From Chordicoccus furentiruminis (lineage in GTDB: Bacteria > Bacillota > Clostridia > Lachnospirales > Lachnospiraceae): a DNA stretch of 64,000 bases. Location of the stretch: positions 1,116,001 to 1,180,000 of the forward strand of contig NZ_CP048829.1 of assembly GCF_019355395.1 (NCBI RefSeq), read 5' to 3'. Shown here piece after piece: positions 8,095 to 16,411 of this stretch; within the stretch, counting starts at the first letter, position 1, and the number at the start of each line of letters is the position of its first letter. The notes under the pieces are model-generated. The model was not told the DNA's origin, ran no database searches, and saw nothing but the letters and a program-made list of their open reading frames with translations. Made by a program: the position numbers and the translations under genes.

Positions 8095-9234
8095 ATGAGA
8101 AGAAAAAAACCGTTTGCCGCTCTGTCACTGATCCTCGGCTGCACGCTCGCACTTGCCGCGCCGGCAGGTGCTGCCGCGTCTGACGTGGATTCGTCAGCTG
8201 TTTCAGCAGAGGCAGCCGCTTCCAACGACAGCGAAAACCCGCTGAACGGCAAGACGCCTGATGAAATTACGGAAGCCGCAAAAAAAGAAGGCGACATCGA
8301 GTCAGTCGGTATGCCGGATGAATGGGCGAACTGGGGCAATGCCTGGAAGGCCATCAAGGACAAGTACGGCATCAATCACACGGACGCCGATATGTCCTCC
8401 GCCGAGGAGCTGCAGATGTTCCAGACAGAGGGTGAGAACGGGACGAAGGACATCGGCGATGTCGGCCAGGCTTTTGGTCAGCAGGCGATCGACCAGGATC
8501 TGGCGCAGGGTTACAAGACCTCTTACTGGGACAGTGTGCCGGACTGGGCGAAGGGCGAAGACGGCAAGTGGATGATGGCCTACACCGGCGCCACCGCCTT
8601 CCTGACCAATACGGATCAGGTGAAGGAAGCGCCCAAGTCCTGGGCTGATGTCGAGAAGGGTGACTACAAGGTCGCGATCGGCGATATCAACGGCGGCACC
8701 GCCCAGGCGGCGGTCATCGCTTCGGCCTATGCCTTCGGCGGTGATCTGAACAATCCGGATCCGGCCTTCGATTTCTGGACGAAGATGGCAGAGGCGGGCC
8801 GCATCAATTCCGTCGATATCACGCAGCAGAACTTCGAGACCGGTGAGGTTCCGATGGGCGTTATCTGGTCCTTCAACGCCGTCACATACAAGAACAACAT
8901 CACGAAATACAAGATGGAAGCGGACATCCCGACCGACGGTTCGATTCTGAGCGGCTACGCTTCCGTTATCAACAAGTACGCGCCGCACCCGAACGCGGCC
9001 GCGCTTGCGAGAGAGTATTTCTTCAGCGATGAGGGCCAGGCCAATCTGGCTGCGGCCGGCGGCGTCCCCACCCGTACGGATGTGGAGATTCCGGAGGAGG
9101 TACAGGAGAAGTCCTTCAAGACCTCTGCTTTCGCGAACGCCGTCCCGATGAAGGATACGGAAGCCTACACAAAGGCCTGCGAAACGGTGGTCTCCAGATG
9201 GAACGAGGAGATCGTTCCGCTGCTGGTTCAGTAA
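8095..9234 (+). CDS. ABC transporter extracellular solute-binding protein (Fe3+/thiamine/polyamine type)
   Basis: Type II periplasmic-binding-fold protein, 379 residues, exported. A positively charged N-terminus (MRRKKPF) and hydrophobic core are followed by an AGAAAS-like signal peptidase I site near residue 30; the cysteine in LILGC is a weak lipobox, so anchoring is uncertain. Typical segments are MPDEWANWGNAWKAIKDKYG near residue 75, WMMAYTGATAFLTNTDQV near 162, GDINGGTAQAAVIASAYAFG near 198 and GYASVINKYAPHPNAAALAR near 285. It heads an operon with two permeases and an ATPase. The ligand cannot be read from sequence; the ATPase and permeases belong to the PotA/FbpC class. The start is 8095 because AAGGAG (8083-8088) overlaps the earlier ATG at 8080. 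Confidence 0.88.
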   Translation: MRRKKPFAALSLILGCTLALAAPAGAAASDVDSSAVSAEAAASNDSENPLNGKTPDEITEAAKKEGDIESVGMPDEWANWGNAWKAIKDKYGINHTDADMSSAEELQMFQTEGENGTKDIGDVGQAFGQQAIDQDLAQGYKTSYWDSVPDWAKGEDGKWMMAYTGATAFLTNTDQVKEAPKSWADVEKGDYKVAIGDINGGTAQAAVIASAYAFGGDLNNPDPAFDFWTKMAEAGRINSVDITQQNFETGEVPMGVIWSFNAVTYKNNITKYKMEADIPTDGSILSGYASVINKYAPHPNAAALAREYFFSDEGQANLAAAGGVPTRTDVEIPEEVQEKSFKTSAFANAVPMKDTEAYTKACETVVSRWNEEIVPLLVQ

Positions 9235-9267
9235 AAAACAGGTCCGGACTGAAACGGGATGACGAAG

Positions 9268-9296
9268 CTGCCGCACGGCTGTGCGGCAGTTTCTGC
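9268..9296 (+). terminator. Hairpin with short T tract between binding protein and permease genes
   Basis: Perfect 9-bp stem (9268-9276 CTGCCGCAC with 9281-9289), GGCT loop, followed by TTTCTGCTT. It probably terminates part of the transcripts so that the binding protein is made in excess over the membrane components. Confidence 0.65.
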
Positions 9297-9334
9297 TTCC
9301 ATACCTTCTGCTTCCATCCAGAGAGGAGTCTCCT

Positions 9335-10194
9335 ATGAAGAAAAAACGATGGATCTGTCTGACCGCCCTGCTTCCCTTTCTGCTGCTGGCGGCCATGTAT
9401 GAGATCCTGCCTCTGGCGATGGTGATTGTGAACAGTTTCCGCTCCGACAGCACCGGCGCGCTGACCTTTCAGAATTACCAGACCGTTTTCTCGAAGCTGC
9501 TGTACACGAAGGCGATTGAGAACAGCATCCGGATCTCGCTTCAGTCGGCGCTGATCGGAATCGTCATCGCCTTTCTCGGCCCCAGGCCGCGCACCGCGCG
9601 AAGGGACGGGTCGAAACAGTCTTTATGACTGTGCTGAATATGGTCTCCAACTTCGCGGGGATTCCGCTTGCATTTGCCTACATGATTCTTTTAGGAAATG
9701 CAGGTGTCATGGTCCAGTTTGGCCGGGAATTCGGCATCCGGGCGCTGGCCGACTTCAACTTGTATTCGACCCGCGGGATGAGCCTGATCTACGTCTACTT
9801 CCAGATCCCGCTCGCCACGCTCCTTCTGATGCCCGTCTTCGAGGGGATCCGCAAGGAATGGCAGGAAGCCGCGCATCTGCTGGGCGTCGGGAGCGGCCGT
9901 TTCTGGTTCTCCATCGGCATCCCGGTCCTGATGCCGGGGATCTTAAGCACATTCAGCGTGCTGTTCGCGAATGCCCTGGCTGCCTACGCGACCGCCTATG
10001 CACTGATGATGAATTCGCTCTCGCTGCTGCCGATCCAGATCGCCGGATGCTTCGTCGGTGAAGTGAAGATTCAAAAAGGGCTCGGCGGCTCGCTGTCTGT
10101 CGTCATGATGATCATCATGGTCGTCATGATCGGTGTCACCAACGGCCTCAGCCGTCCGTTCCGGAAAGGAGAAAGAAGTCATGCGGCGTCATAA
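9335..10194 (+). pseudogene. ABC transporter permease 1, interrupted by a frameshift
   Basis: Membrane permease of the importer (CysU/PotB-like fold) split over two frames. The first part starts at ATG 9335 (MKKKRWICLT) behind GAGAGGAG and reads to IVIAFLG near 9580. The homologous continuation, QAAHRAKGRVETVFMTVLNM, is in another frame from about 9583, through LAFAYMILLG and the family EAA-type loop WQEAAHLLGVGSGRFWFSIG, to the stop at 10194. One base appears to be missing in or near the CCCC run at 9580-9583. Restored, the protein would be about 286 residues, normal for the family. Either a real inactivating mutation or a homopolymer error; intact downstream genes favour a recent event or an error. 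Confidence 0.8.
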
Positions 10195-10996
10195 CGCGCT
10201 TTCCGTCATCCTGATCATCCTCGTGACGATCTACCTCCTGATTCCTCTGCTGGCCTGCGTGATCTATTCGCTCTTCTCAAAGTGGACCGGCGTCGTACCG
10301 AAGGGCTTCACGCTCTCCGCCTATCAGGAACTGTTCTCCAATACGGCTTTCTGGTCCGCGCTGGGCCAGACCATGCTGCTCTGCATCGCGCCGATCGCGA
10401 TCACCGTCACAGTCGTCCTGCTGGCAATGTATGTGGTGGTCGTCTATGCACCCCGGCTGGAGAAATACGTGCAGATCATCTGCATGATCCCCTATACGAT
10501 TCAGGGCGTCATCCTCTCGGTCAGTATTCTTTCGCTCTACGTCGGCAGCAAGTCGGTCCTGAGCAGCCGTCTGGTGATGCTGGTCGGTGCCTACTGCATT
10601 ATCATCCTGCCTTACATCTATCAGGGCATCCGCAACAGCATGCGTTCCATCAATATGAAAACGCTGCTGGAGGCGGCTGAGATGCTGGGCTCGTCGCGGA
10701 TCGCCGCGTTCTTCCGTGTCGTCGTGCCGAACCTGATGAGCGGCATCATCGTGTCGGCGCTTCTCGCGGTCGGCATCATCTTCGGCGACTACGTCCTGAT
10801 CCGGAACCTGTCCGGTTCAACTGTAACGAACGTTCAGATCTTCATGTACCAGGCGATGAAGTCCGACAGCATGAAGTCGAGCGCGGTCTTCGTCATGATC
10901 ATGCTGGTCACGTTCCTGATCGCCTCCTTCGTGCTGATCGGGCGGAATCATGCGTCCCGACACGCGGCACAGGCCGGCAGCCGGAAGAAAGGATAA
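10181..10996 (+). CDS. ABC transporter permease 2 (PotC/CysW-like)
   Basis: Second inner-membrane permease of the importer, 271 residues, with six or so hydrophobic segments starting with LSVILIILVTIYLLIPLLAC. The EAA loop that contacts the ATPase is visible near residue 165 (LLEAAEMLGSSRIAAFFRVV, followed by PNLMSG). The chosen ATG at 10181 has GGAAAGGAG nine bases upstream and overlaps the end of permease 1 by 14 bp, indicating coupled translation. The ATPase gene follows three bases after the stop. The protein looks intact, in contrast to permease 1. Confidence 0.88.
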   Translation: MRRHNALSVILIILVTIYLLIPLLACVIYSLFSKWTGVVPKGFTLSAYQELFSNTAFWSALGQTMLLCIAPIAITVTVVLLAMYVVVVYAPRLEKYVQIICMIPYTIQGVILSVSILSLYVGSKSVLSSRLVMLVGAYCIIILPYIYQGIRNSMRSINMKTLLEAAEMLGSSRIAAFFRVVVPNLMSGIIVSALLAVGIIFGDYVLIRNLSGSTVTNVQIFMYQAMKSDSMKSSAVFVMIMLVTFLIASFVLIGRNHASRHAAQAGSRKKG

Positions 10997-10999
10997 ACC

Positions 11000-12016
11000 A
11001 TGGCATACATTGAGTTTCAGAATCTCTGCAAATCCTACGGATCCAAACAGGTGCTCGACGATATCAATCTTACGATCGAGAAAGGGGAGCTGGTCACACT
11101 CCTCGGTCCTTCCGGCTGCGGCAAGAGCACGCTGCTCCGGTGCCTTGCCGGCCTCGAGGAGGTCACGAAAGGACGCATCCTGCTCGACGGCACGGACATC
11201 ACCGGCATTGAGCCGCGGAAGCGCGATATCGGCATGGTCTTCCAGCAGTACAGCCTCTTCCCGAACATGAACGTGACCCAGAACGTCGCGTTCGGCCTTA
11301 AGATCAAGAAGATGGATAAAGCCCTGATCCGTGAGAAAACGGCCGACATCCTGAAGATTGTCGGGCTCGACGAGCAGGCCGGGATGTATCCGGCCCAGCT
11401 CTCCGGCGGGCAGCAGCAGCGAGCCGCGCTCGCCCGCGCGCTGGTCACAGAGCCGAAGGTGCTTCTGCTCGACGAGCCGCTGTCCGCGATCGACGCGCTG
11501 CTCCGCCACAGCCTTCAGATCGAGATCCGACGGATCCAGAAAGAGGTCGGCATCACCGCCGTCTTCGTCACGCACGACCAGGACGAAGCGATGGTGATGT
11601 CGGATACGATCCACCTGCTCCACAGCGGTCACATCGAGCAGTCCGCGCACCCGATCGACATGTACACGAAACCCGTGACGCGCTTTGCAGCGACCTTCAT
11701 CGGCCACTACAACCTTCTGAGCGCCGCCCAGCTGAAGACCGCCTGCGGCGGAACAGCTTTCGCCGAAATGACGGCCTTCCGGCCTGAGATCATCGACATG
11801 CATCCGGCAGGCGGCGCGGAGCCGGAGAATCCCGACGCCTACCTGATGCGGGGACGGATCGCGGCAAGCCTTCCCCACGGCAACATCATCCGCTACGCGG
11901 TTCTCTGCGGCGGTGTTCAGATTGACGTGGATACGCTGTTCGGCGACGAAAGTCTCTTCCATGAGGGCGACGAGGTGACGCTTTCCATCCCGAAGAGCAA
12001 ATGCATCGCGCTCTGA
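11000..12016 (+). CDS. ABC transporter ATP-binding protein (PotA/FbpC/ThiQ-type)
   Basis: ATPase of the importer, 338 residues. The ABC domain (about 1-240) has Walker A GPSGCGKST near residue 35, Q-loop QQYSLFPNMN, signature LSGGQQQRAALARAL near 135, Walker B VLLLDEPLSAID and switch HDQDEA. The C-terminal part (about 245-338) matches a TOBE-type beta domain with the segment TAFRPEIIDMHPAG, as in iron, sulfate, thiamine and polyamine ATPases. It is the last gene of the operon, three bases after permease 2, and transcription ends at the strong hairpin at 12118-12171. Confidence 0.92.
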   Translation: MAYIEFQNLCKSYGSKQVLDDINLTIEKGELVTLLGPSGCGKSTLLRCLAGLEEVTKGRILLDGTDITGIEPRKRDIGMVFQQYSLFPNMNVTQNVAFGLKIKKMDKALIREKTADILKIVGLDEQAGMYPAQLSGGQQQRAALARALVTEPKVLLLDEPLSAIDALLRHSLQIEIRRIQKEVGITAVFVTHDQDEAMVMSDTIHLLHSGHIEQSAHPIDMYTKPVTRFAATFIGHYNLLSAAQLKTACGGTAFAEMTAFRPEIIDMHPAGGAEPENPDAYLMRGRIAASLPHGNIIRYAVLCGGVQIDVDTLFGDESLFHEGDEVTLSIPKSKCIAL

Positions 12017-12117
12017 CGGAGCTGTTCCGGCGCCGGGGGCGGTTCTTCCCTCCGCCGCCCGGGCGCCTCGATCCGGAAACGCCTCCTTCTCTCTCCCTTG
12101 CCAGGAGCGTAAATCCG

Positions 12118-12174
12118 AAAGGCGCGCAGGTACGGCTGCTTTCAGCAGCAGGCCGTTCCTGCGCGCCTTTTATC
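12118..12174. terminator. Strong bidirectional terminator
   Basis: 13-bp perfect stem AAAGGCGCGCAGG (12118-12130) with 12158-12170, enclosing a small inner GCTGCTTTCAGCAGC hairpin. T-rich sequence follows on both strands, so it can serve both the ABC importer operon (plus) and the converging gene at 12218-13060 (minus). Confidence 0.88.
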
Positions 12175-12217
12175 ATGATTCGCATTCTGCCCGGGCGGCT
12201 TTTGCGCGGATCTTCCG

Positions 12218-13060
12218 TCAGTTGCTGATCTCGATCATGTCCGCCTGAACCCACGGGATCGTAACGCTGGCACCCAGCACGGTCTCATAGGTGTACTCGC
12301 CCAGATCGACGCCGTAGACCGTCACCTGGTCATTCTCCAGCAGGTTGTAGTCGATGATGTCCGGATCAAAGGTGACGAACAGCACCGAATCGTAATCCGA
12401 ATTAACGGCCAGCCGGATGTAGGAGGGATCTCCGTTATCCGCCTGAAGCACCTCGCCGGAGAATTTTACCTTCTGATTCAGATAGGCGTCCGGGTTCCGG
12501 GCCAGCTGCTGATAGCTGTAATCCGTGCTGTACTGCCCCTTCTGCGCCTCCTGCTTCGCCTGCGCTGCCACCTGATCCGCGATCCCCAGCGACTGAAGCA
12601 GCTGGTCTGTGATCGCGCCGTTGACCGTCAGTCCCTTCGCCGTCTCATAGGCGCTGATCTGCTCCGCTGTCTTCGCCCCCGGAACGCCGTCCGGATTGCC
12701 GCAGTTGTAGCCGGCCGCGTTCAGCGCCTGCTGCACCAGCCGGACCGTCGCCGCATCCGAATATGTGACGGTTGTATCCGCGCCGGCCACGTTGTCCGGA
12801 AGCTCCGGCTTCGACTCCGCGCTTTCGGCCTGTCCGTTCTTCAGCTCTTCCACTTCCTTTGTCAGTTCGTCGACCTTTGCCTTCAGCTCGTCCCGCTCCT
12901 TCGTCACCTTAGCCAGCTGATCCTCCAGCTTCCCGCTGTCTGTGCCCGCCGTCTGCGGCGCCGATGACGTGACGGCCGCCCCCACGGCCGTCCCCGGAAT
13001 TGCAAGGCAGATTGCCGTGATCCATGCGGCCGCCATCCTGATTCCCCTCGATTTCTTCAT
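12218..13060 (-). CDS. Exported protein with coiled coil and peptidoglycan-binding-like domain
   Basis: Predicted secreted protein of 280 residues. A signal sequence (AAAWITAICLAIPGTAVGAA) is followed by a heptad-rich coiled coil of about 40 residues (KLEDQLAKVTKERDELKAKV onward). Next comes a segment like the PG_binding_1 fold near residues 100-160, with VRLVQQALNAAGYNCGNPDG and KTAEQISAYETAKGL. The last 110 residues include NPDAYLNQKVKFSGEVLQ and are beta-rich, perhaps OB-fold-like. A cell-wall-associated role is inferred from this architecture; no catalytic motif is visible. RBS AAAGGAG is well placed. It is convergent with the ABC operon, with which it shares a terminator. Confidence 0.7.
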   Translation of the reverse strand: MKKSRGIRMAAAWITAICLAIPGTAVGAAVTSSAPQTAGTDSGKLEDQLAKVTKERDELKAKVDELTKEVEELKNGQAESAESKPELPDNVAGADTTVTYSDAATVRLVQQALNAAGYNCGNPDGVPGAKTAEQISAYETAKGLTVNGAITDQLLQSLGIADQVAAQAKQEAQKGQYSTDYSYQQLARNPDAYLNQKVKFSGEVLQADNGDPSYIRLAVNSDYDSVLFVTFDPDIIDYNLLENDQVTVYGVDLGEYTYETVLGASVTIPWVQADMIEISN

Positions 13061-13279
13061 ACGTCTCTCCTTTCTCCGGCTCCCTGAGCCGTCTGTCCTT
13101 CCGCCGCCTGCCAGCGGCCGACGCCTCCGCGTCTCACTCTGCGCCTCTTCAGGCTCCGGCGCACCCGCAGATGTCTCTGCGTCAGTGGTCCTGACTGTTT
13201 CGCCGGCGGACTCTGACGCGCCCGCGGATGTCTCCTGTCACCCGGTTTCTGTATGCCCATTATAGGCGCATGTCTGTAC

Positions 13280-13307
13280 AAAAAAAGAGACACCTGCACG
13301 GTGTCTC
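13280..13307 (-). terminator. Rho-independent terminator of the acylation operon
   Basis: 8-bp stem GAGACACC (13287-13294) with GGTGTCTC (13300-13307), 5-base loop, followed on the minus strand by seven T (A run 13280-13286). It ends the SGNH-DUF4358-MBOAT-DHHW operon. Confidence 0.82.
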
Positions 13308-13335
13308 GGAAATTCATCATATTAAGCAAAAAAGA

Positions 13336-14487
13336 TCAGGATGTCAGGCAGTCTGCCAGTGATGTATCCGTGAACAGTGTGTTCGCGCTGTAGAGAATCA
13401 GAACGTCCGTGATCTTGTTCTGGCTCATCGTGCTGCTGATGCTGTCGTAATAGTAGCGCGGATCGATCATCAGGATCCGGTCATAGTACGGCAGCAGAAA
13501 CTGCACGAAGCTGTTGGCGTAGGAGTCCTTGAAGAGCAGCAGCGTCCGCCCCGTGCCGGCGTTCGTCCGGATATCCGCCACCGGATGGTTGCCGCCCATA
13601 AAGACCTGATACTGGTCCTTCTCTTTCAGCTTCGAGCTGTCATAGATCGAGGTGCGCGTCTTGTCATCGCAGGTAACGTACTCACTGACGTCCGCCTGCG
13701 GCACATAGATGCTGATCATGTCTCTCGTCCCGAACCGGCCGCTCTGGGATCCCAGCGTTCCCAGAAAATCAAAGGACAGGATATACCGCGTGTAGGTCGT
13801 GACCGGATTATCGATTCCCAGCTCCCCGGCGCAGCCGTCGAAGACGCGGCGCGCGCCGAGACTCGTCCAGTGATGATCCGTCCGGTAATACAGCTGCTCT
13901 TTCTTGTGCTGCGCAAGCACCTGAGAGGGATCGATAAAGGTCACGGAGCTTCCGCTTCCAAGCGCCGCCTTCAGCGACCGGATGTCGGCCAGCTGGTCGC
14001 GTACCGGCGCGTGGGACGGCAGTTTTTCCGGATAGATGGCCGCTGCGCAGGGAACGGCCATCATCCGGACGCGGATGTCTGTGTGTTTTGAGGCGAAGGC
14101 ATTCACCGCATCCGCAATGGATTTCACGCCGTCCGGGTCCGGCGTCTCCGGATTGGCGAACAGGCAGTCATCCTTTCCGATATAGACGCCGTGAGACTCC
14201 CGGCGGCCGGCCAGCCCCTCCTCCCCCGATTCCAGCGAAATCCAGAGATCCCTCAGCCAGAACTGATCGCTGAACCGGCTGCCGAGATCCTTGAAAAACG
14301 TGCCGTCCGCCAGTGCGGACAGCGAGAGGGCCGGCCGTCCCTGAAGCGTCCGGTTCTCATTGGCGGAGAAAGTCCGGTCCGGCTTCAGGATCGTGACGGC
14401 TGAACAGACCGCAATCAGAGCCGCCGCCGCAATGCCCGTCACGCGGTAGATCTTCTGAAAGCGTTCCCTTCTGCTTGACTTTTTCAA
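13336..14487 (-). CDS. DHHW family protein (AlgX/AlgJ-like, polysaccharide O-acetylation)
   Basis: Membrane-anchored extracellular protein of 383 residues. One N-terminal helix (IAAAALIAVCSAVTIL) is followed by ENRTLQGRPALSLSALADGT, the usual opening of DHHW/AlgX-like proteins, and by the name-giving motif YYRTDHHWTSLGA near residue 200. A later FKDSYANSFVQFLLPYYDRI contains the DSYA serine block. Relatives transfer or handle acetyl groups on exported polysaccharides together with MBOAT proteins. It is the last gene of a four-gene operon, 37 bp after the MBOAT gene, and ends at a terminator. Substrate polymer unknown. Confidence 0.85.
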   Translation of the reverse strand: MKKSSRRERFQKIYRVTGIAAAALIAVCSAVTILKPDRTFSANENRTLQGRPALSLSALADGTFFKDLGSRFSDQFWLRDLWISLESGEEGLAGRRESHGVYIGKDDCLFANPETPDPDGVKSIADAVNAFASKHTDIRVRMMAVPCAAAIYPEKLPSHAPVRDQLADIRSLKAALGSGSSVTFIDPSQVLAQHKKEQLYYRTDHHWTSLGARRVFDGCAGELGIDNPVTTYTRYILSFDFLGTLGSQSGRFGTRDMISIYVPQADVSEYVTCDDKTRTSIYDSSKLKEKDQYQVFMGGNHPVADIRTNAGTGRTLLLFKDSYANSFVQFLLPYYDRILMIDPRYYYDSISSTMSQNKITDVLILYSANTLFTDTSLADCLTS

Positions 14488-14524
14488 TGCGTGCCACCTC
14501 TTTATAACATACCGTGATCAACCG

Positions 14525-15892
14525 TCAGAAGCGGAAATAAAGGAAAGAGCTGTATGTACTGCTGACCATGCCCGCCACGCAGCTGACCAGAAGAATCAGA
14601 TGCAGCGCGGCCGCCGCACCGGTCAGCACGCGCTCATCCAGATGATACACGTTGCTGAAGAAAATCCTCCGGAACGTCTGGTCCACCCACTCGGTCGCGC
14701 CCACGGCTGACGCCAGAAGAAGCAGGAAATTGCCCTGAAGAGCGAACAGAGCCGCGTTCCCGGCAAGCCCGGCCGTACCCGCGCCGAACAGCGCGCCGCA
14801 CCAGGCGGCCGCCTCGCCGGGTGTCCGGGTGAAGAAGAAAATCCATCCGACGAAGGCGATGAACGACGTGATGATCACCCGCACCGCGTCCGGAAGCCGG
14901 TCCGCCCGTTCCCGGATGACAAACTTCTCCAGGATCACGAAGAAGCCGTGATAGAGCCCCCAGATCAGAAAATTCAGCGTGTTCCCGTGCCAGATTCCCG
15001 TCAGGAGCCAGACCGTCAGGAGATTGATGAAAAGCCTTCCGTCTGACACACGGCTTCCTCCCATCGGGAAATACACGTACTGCTTGAACCAGTTCCCGAG
15101 CGAAATATGCCACCGCCGCCAGAATTCGGAGACGGAACGGCTGAGATACGGATGATCGAAGTTTTTGCCGATGCGGAACCCGAACATCCGCGCGATGCCG
15201 ATCGCCATATCCGAATAGCCGCTGAAGTCGTAATACAGCTCGAAGCCGTAGAACAGCATCCCGAGCCAGGCGCCGAGCACCGTCGTCTGCGTTCCCTTCG
15301 AGACAGCGGAGAAAGCCATGCCCAGCTGATCCGCCAGCAGCACCTTTTTCGCCAGTCCGATCAGGAACAGACGCAGGCCGGCCAGCAGACCGGCCCGGGT
15401 CATCGGATGGTTCTCCGCCTGCGGCGCGAAATCCCGGTATGTCACGATCGGTCCCATCGTCAGCTTGGGAAAGAAGCTGACATAGAGGAGATAGCGGAGC
15501 ACGTTCCGCTCAGGAGGCGTCTGCTCCTGGTACACGTCAAAGAGATAGGACAGCACCGTGAACGTATAGAACGACAGTCCGACAGGCATATGCCCCGCGA
15601 AATACTTGTACAGAGCGAGCACCGCCACATCGGCGGCCGCCGTAGCCGCCGTGACCGCGCGAAGCGCCCGCCGGTCTCCCTTCCGGAGCAGACCGTCCAT
15701 CTGAAGTCCCGCCAGATAGTTGCAGGCGGCAAGGATCAGGAGCACGATCAGATTCGACGGCCTTCCCCACGCGTAAAACAGCAGACTGAGCGCGGCAAGA
15801 ACCGGATTCACCGCCCTCTCCGGCACAAACCGGCAGATCAGAAGCGCCAGCGGCAGAAAGACGAAGACAAAATACAGTGTGCTGAACGTCAA
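14525..15892 (-). CDS. MBOAT family O-acyltransferase (AlgI/DltB-like)
   Basis: Polytopic membrane acyltransferase, 455 residues, about ten hydrophobic segments. Family landmarks: LALYKYFAGHMPVGLSFYTF near residue 90, YYDFSGYSDMAIGIARMFGF near 215, FWRRWHISLGNWFK near 258 and the catalytic-histidine region LLTGIWHGNTLNFLIWGLYH near 295. MBOAT proteins of this class pass acyl groups, usually acetyl, across the membrane for transfer to cell-wall polymers or exopolysaccharide. The neighbouring DHHW and SGNH genes are the usual extracytoplasmic partners. The gene starts 15 bp after the DUF4358 gene. Confidence 0.93.
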   Translation of the reverse strand: MTFSTLYFVFVFLPLALLICRFVPERAVNPVLAALSLLFYAWGRPSNLIVLLILAACNYLAGLQMDGLLRKGDRRALRAVTAATAAADVAVLALYKYFAGHMPVGLSFYTFTVLSYLFDVYQEQTPPERNVLRYLLYVSFFPKLTMGPIVTYRDFAPQAENHPMTRAGLLAGLRLFLIGLAKKVLLADQLGMAFSAVSKGTQTTVLGAWLGMLFYGFELYYDFSGYSDMAIGIARMFGFRIGKNFDHPYLSRSVSEFWRRWHISLGNWFKQYVYFPMGGSRVSDGRLFINLLTVWLLTGIWHGNTLNFLIWGLYHGFFVILEKFVIRERADRLPDAVRVIITSFIAFVGWIFFFTRTPGEAAAWCGALFGAGTAGLAGNAALFALQGNFLLLLASAVGATEWVDQTFRRIFFSNVYHLDERVLTGAAAALHLILLVSCVAGMVSSTYSSFLYFRF

Positions 15893-15907
15893 GTCGGACT
15901 CCCTCCC

Positions 15908-16411
15908 TTACAGCGCGTTCTCGAACGCCCGCTTCACCTTCTGCGGCTGGTTTCCGCAGTAATAAAGCACATACCCGCCTCTGGATTCCCAGACGCTCTT
16001 CTCCAGCATCGCCGTCTGTTCGGCTCCGTATCCTTTGAAGCTGTTCTTCTGGGTCCGGATGCGCTGCTTCACCGCCTGTACGGCTTCCTTCTCCTGCGAC
16101 TGGTCCTTCAGATGGATGAGAAAAAGCTCCTCGGCACCCATGTTGGTCTTCGGCGCGTAGAGAAGCACGCCCTCATAATCGGAAGGCGTGAGACGGTACA
16201 GCCGGCGCACCATCTGGTTGTCGGCCTGATCCGTATTGCTCAGATCGGCGGCTCCCGTGACGGCCTGCGTCATCTGATCAAAGGGAGTCCGGCTGGGCCG
16301 TCCGCCCCGGATCCGCCCGATCAGTGTGATGAAAAGGAGCAGGAAAAGAGCCCATTTCAGGACGCAGGGGATCAGAACGCCCGGATCTCTCCGATACGGT
16401 CCCTCACTCAT
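15908..16411 (-). CDS. DUF4358-like membrane-anchored protein of the acylation operon
   Basis: Small protein of 167 residues with one N-terminal membrane helix (VLKWALFLLLFITLIG) and an extracytoplasmic domain. That domain resembles the DUF4358 group: RRLYRLTPSDYEGVLLYAP, then FLIHLKDQSQEKEAVQAVKQ, ending in GGYVLYYCGNQPQKVKRAFE. Function unknown; relatives co-occur with MBOAT and DHHW genes, suggesting a structural or accessory role in acylation. The start at 16411 is supported by GGAAGGAG and an 8-bp overlap with the SGNH gene; a longer reading frame from further upstream would be arginine-rich and out of character. Confidence 0.72.
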   Translation of the reverse strand: MSEGPYRRDPGVLIPCVLKWALFLLLFITLIGRIRGGRPSRTPFDQMTQAVTGAADLSNTDQADNQMVRRLYRLTPSDYEGVLLYAPKTNMGAEELFLIHLKDQSQEKEAVQAVKQRIRTQKNSFKGYGAEQTAMLEKSVWESRGGYVLYYCGNQPQKVKRAFENAL

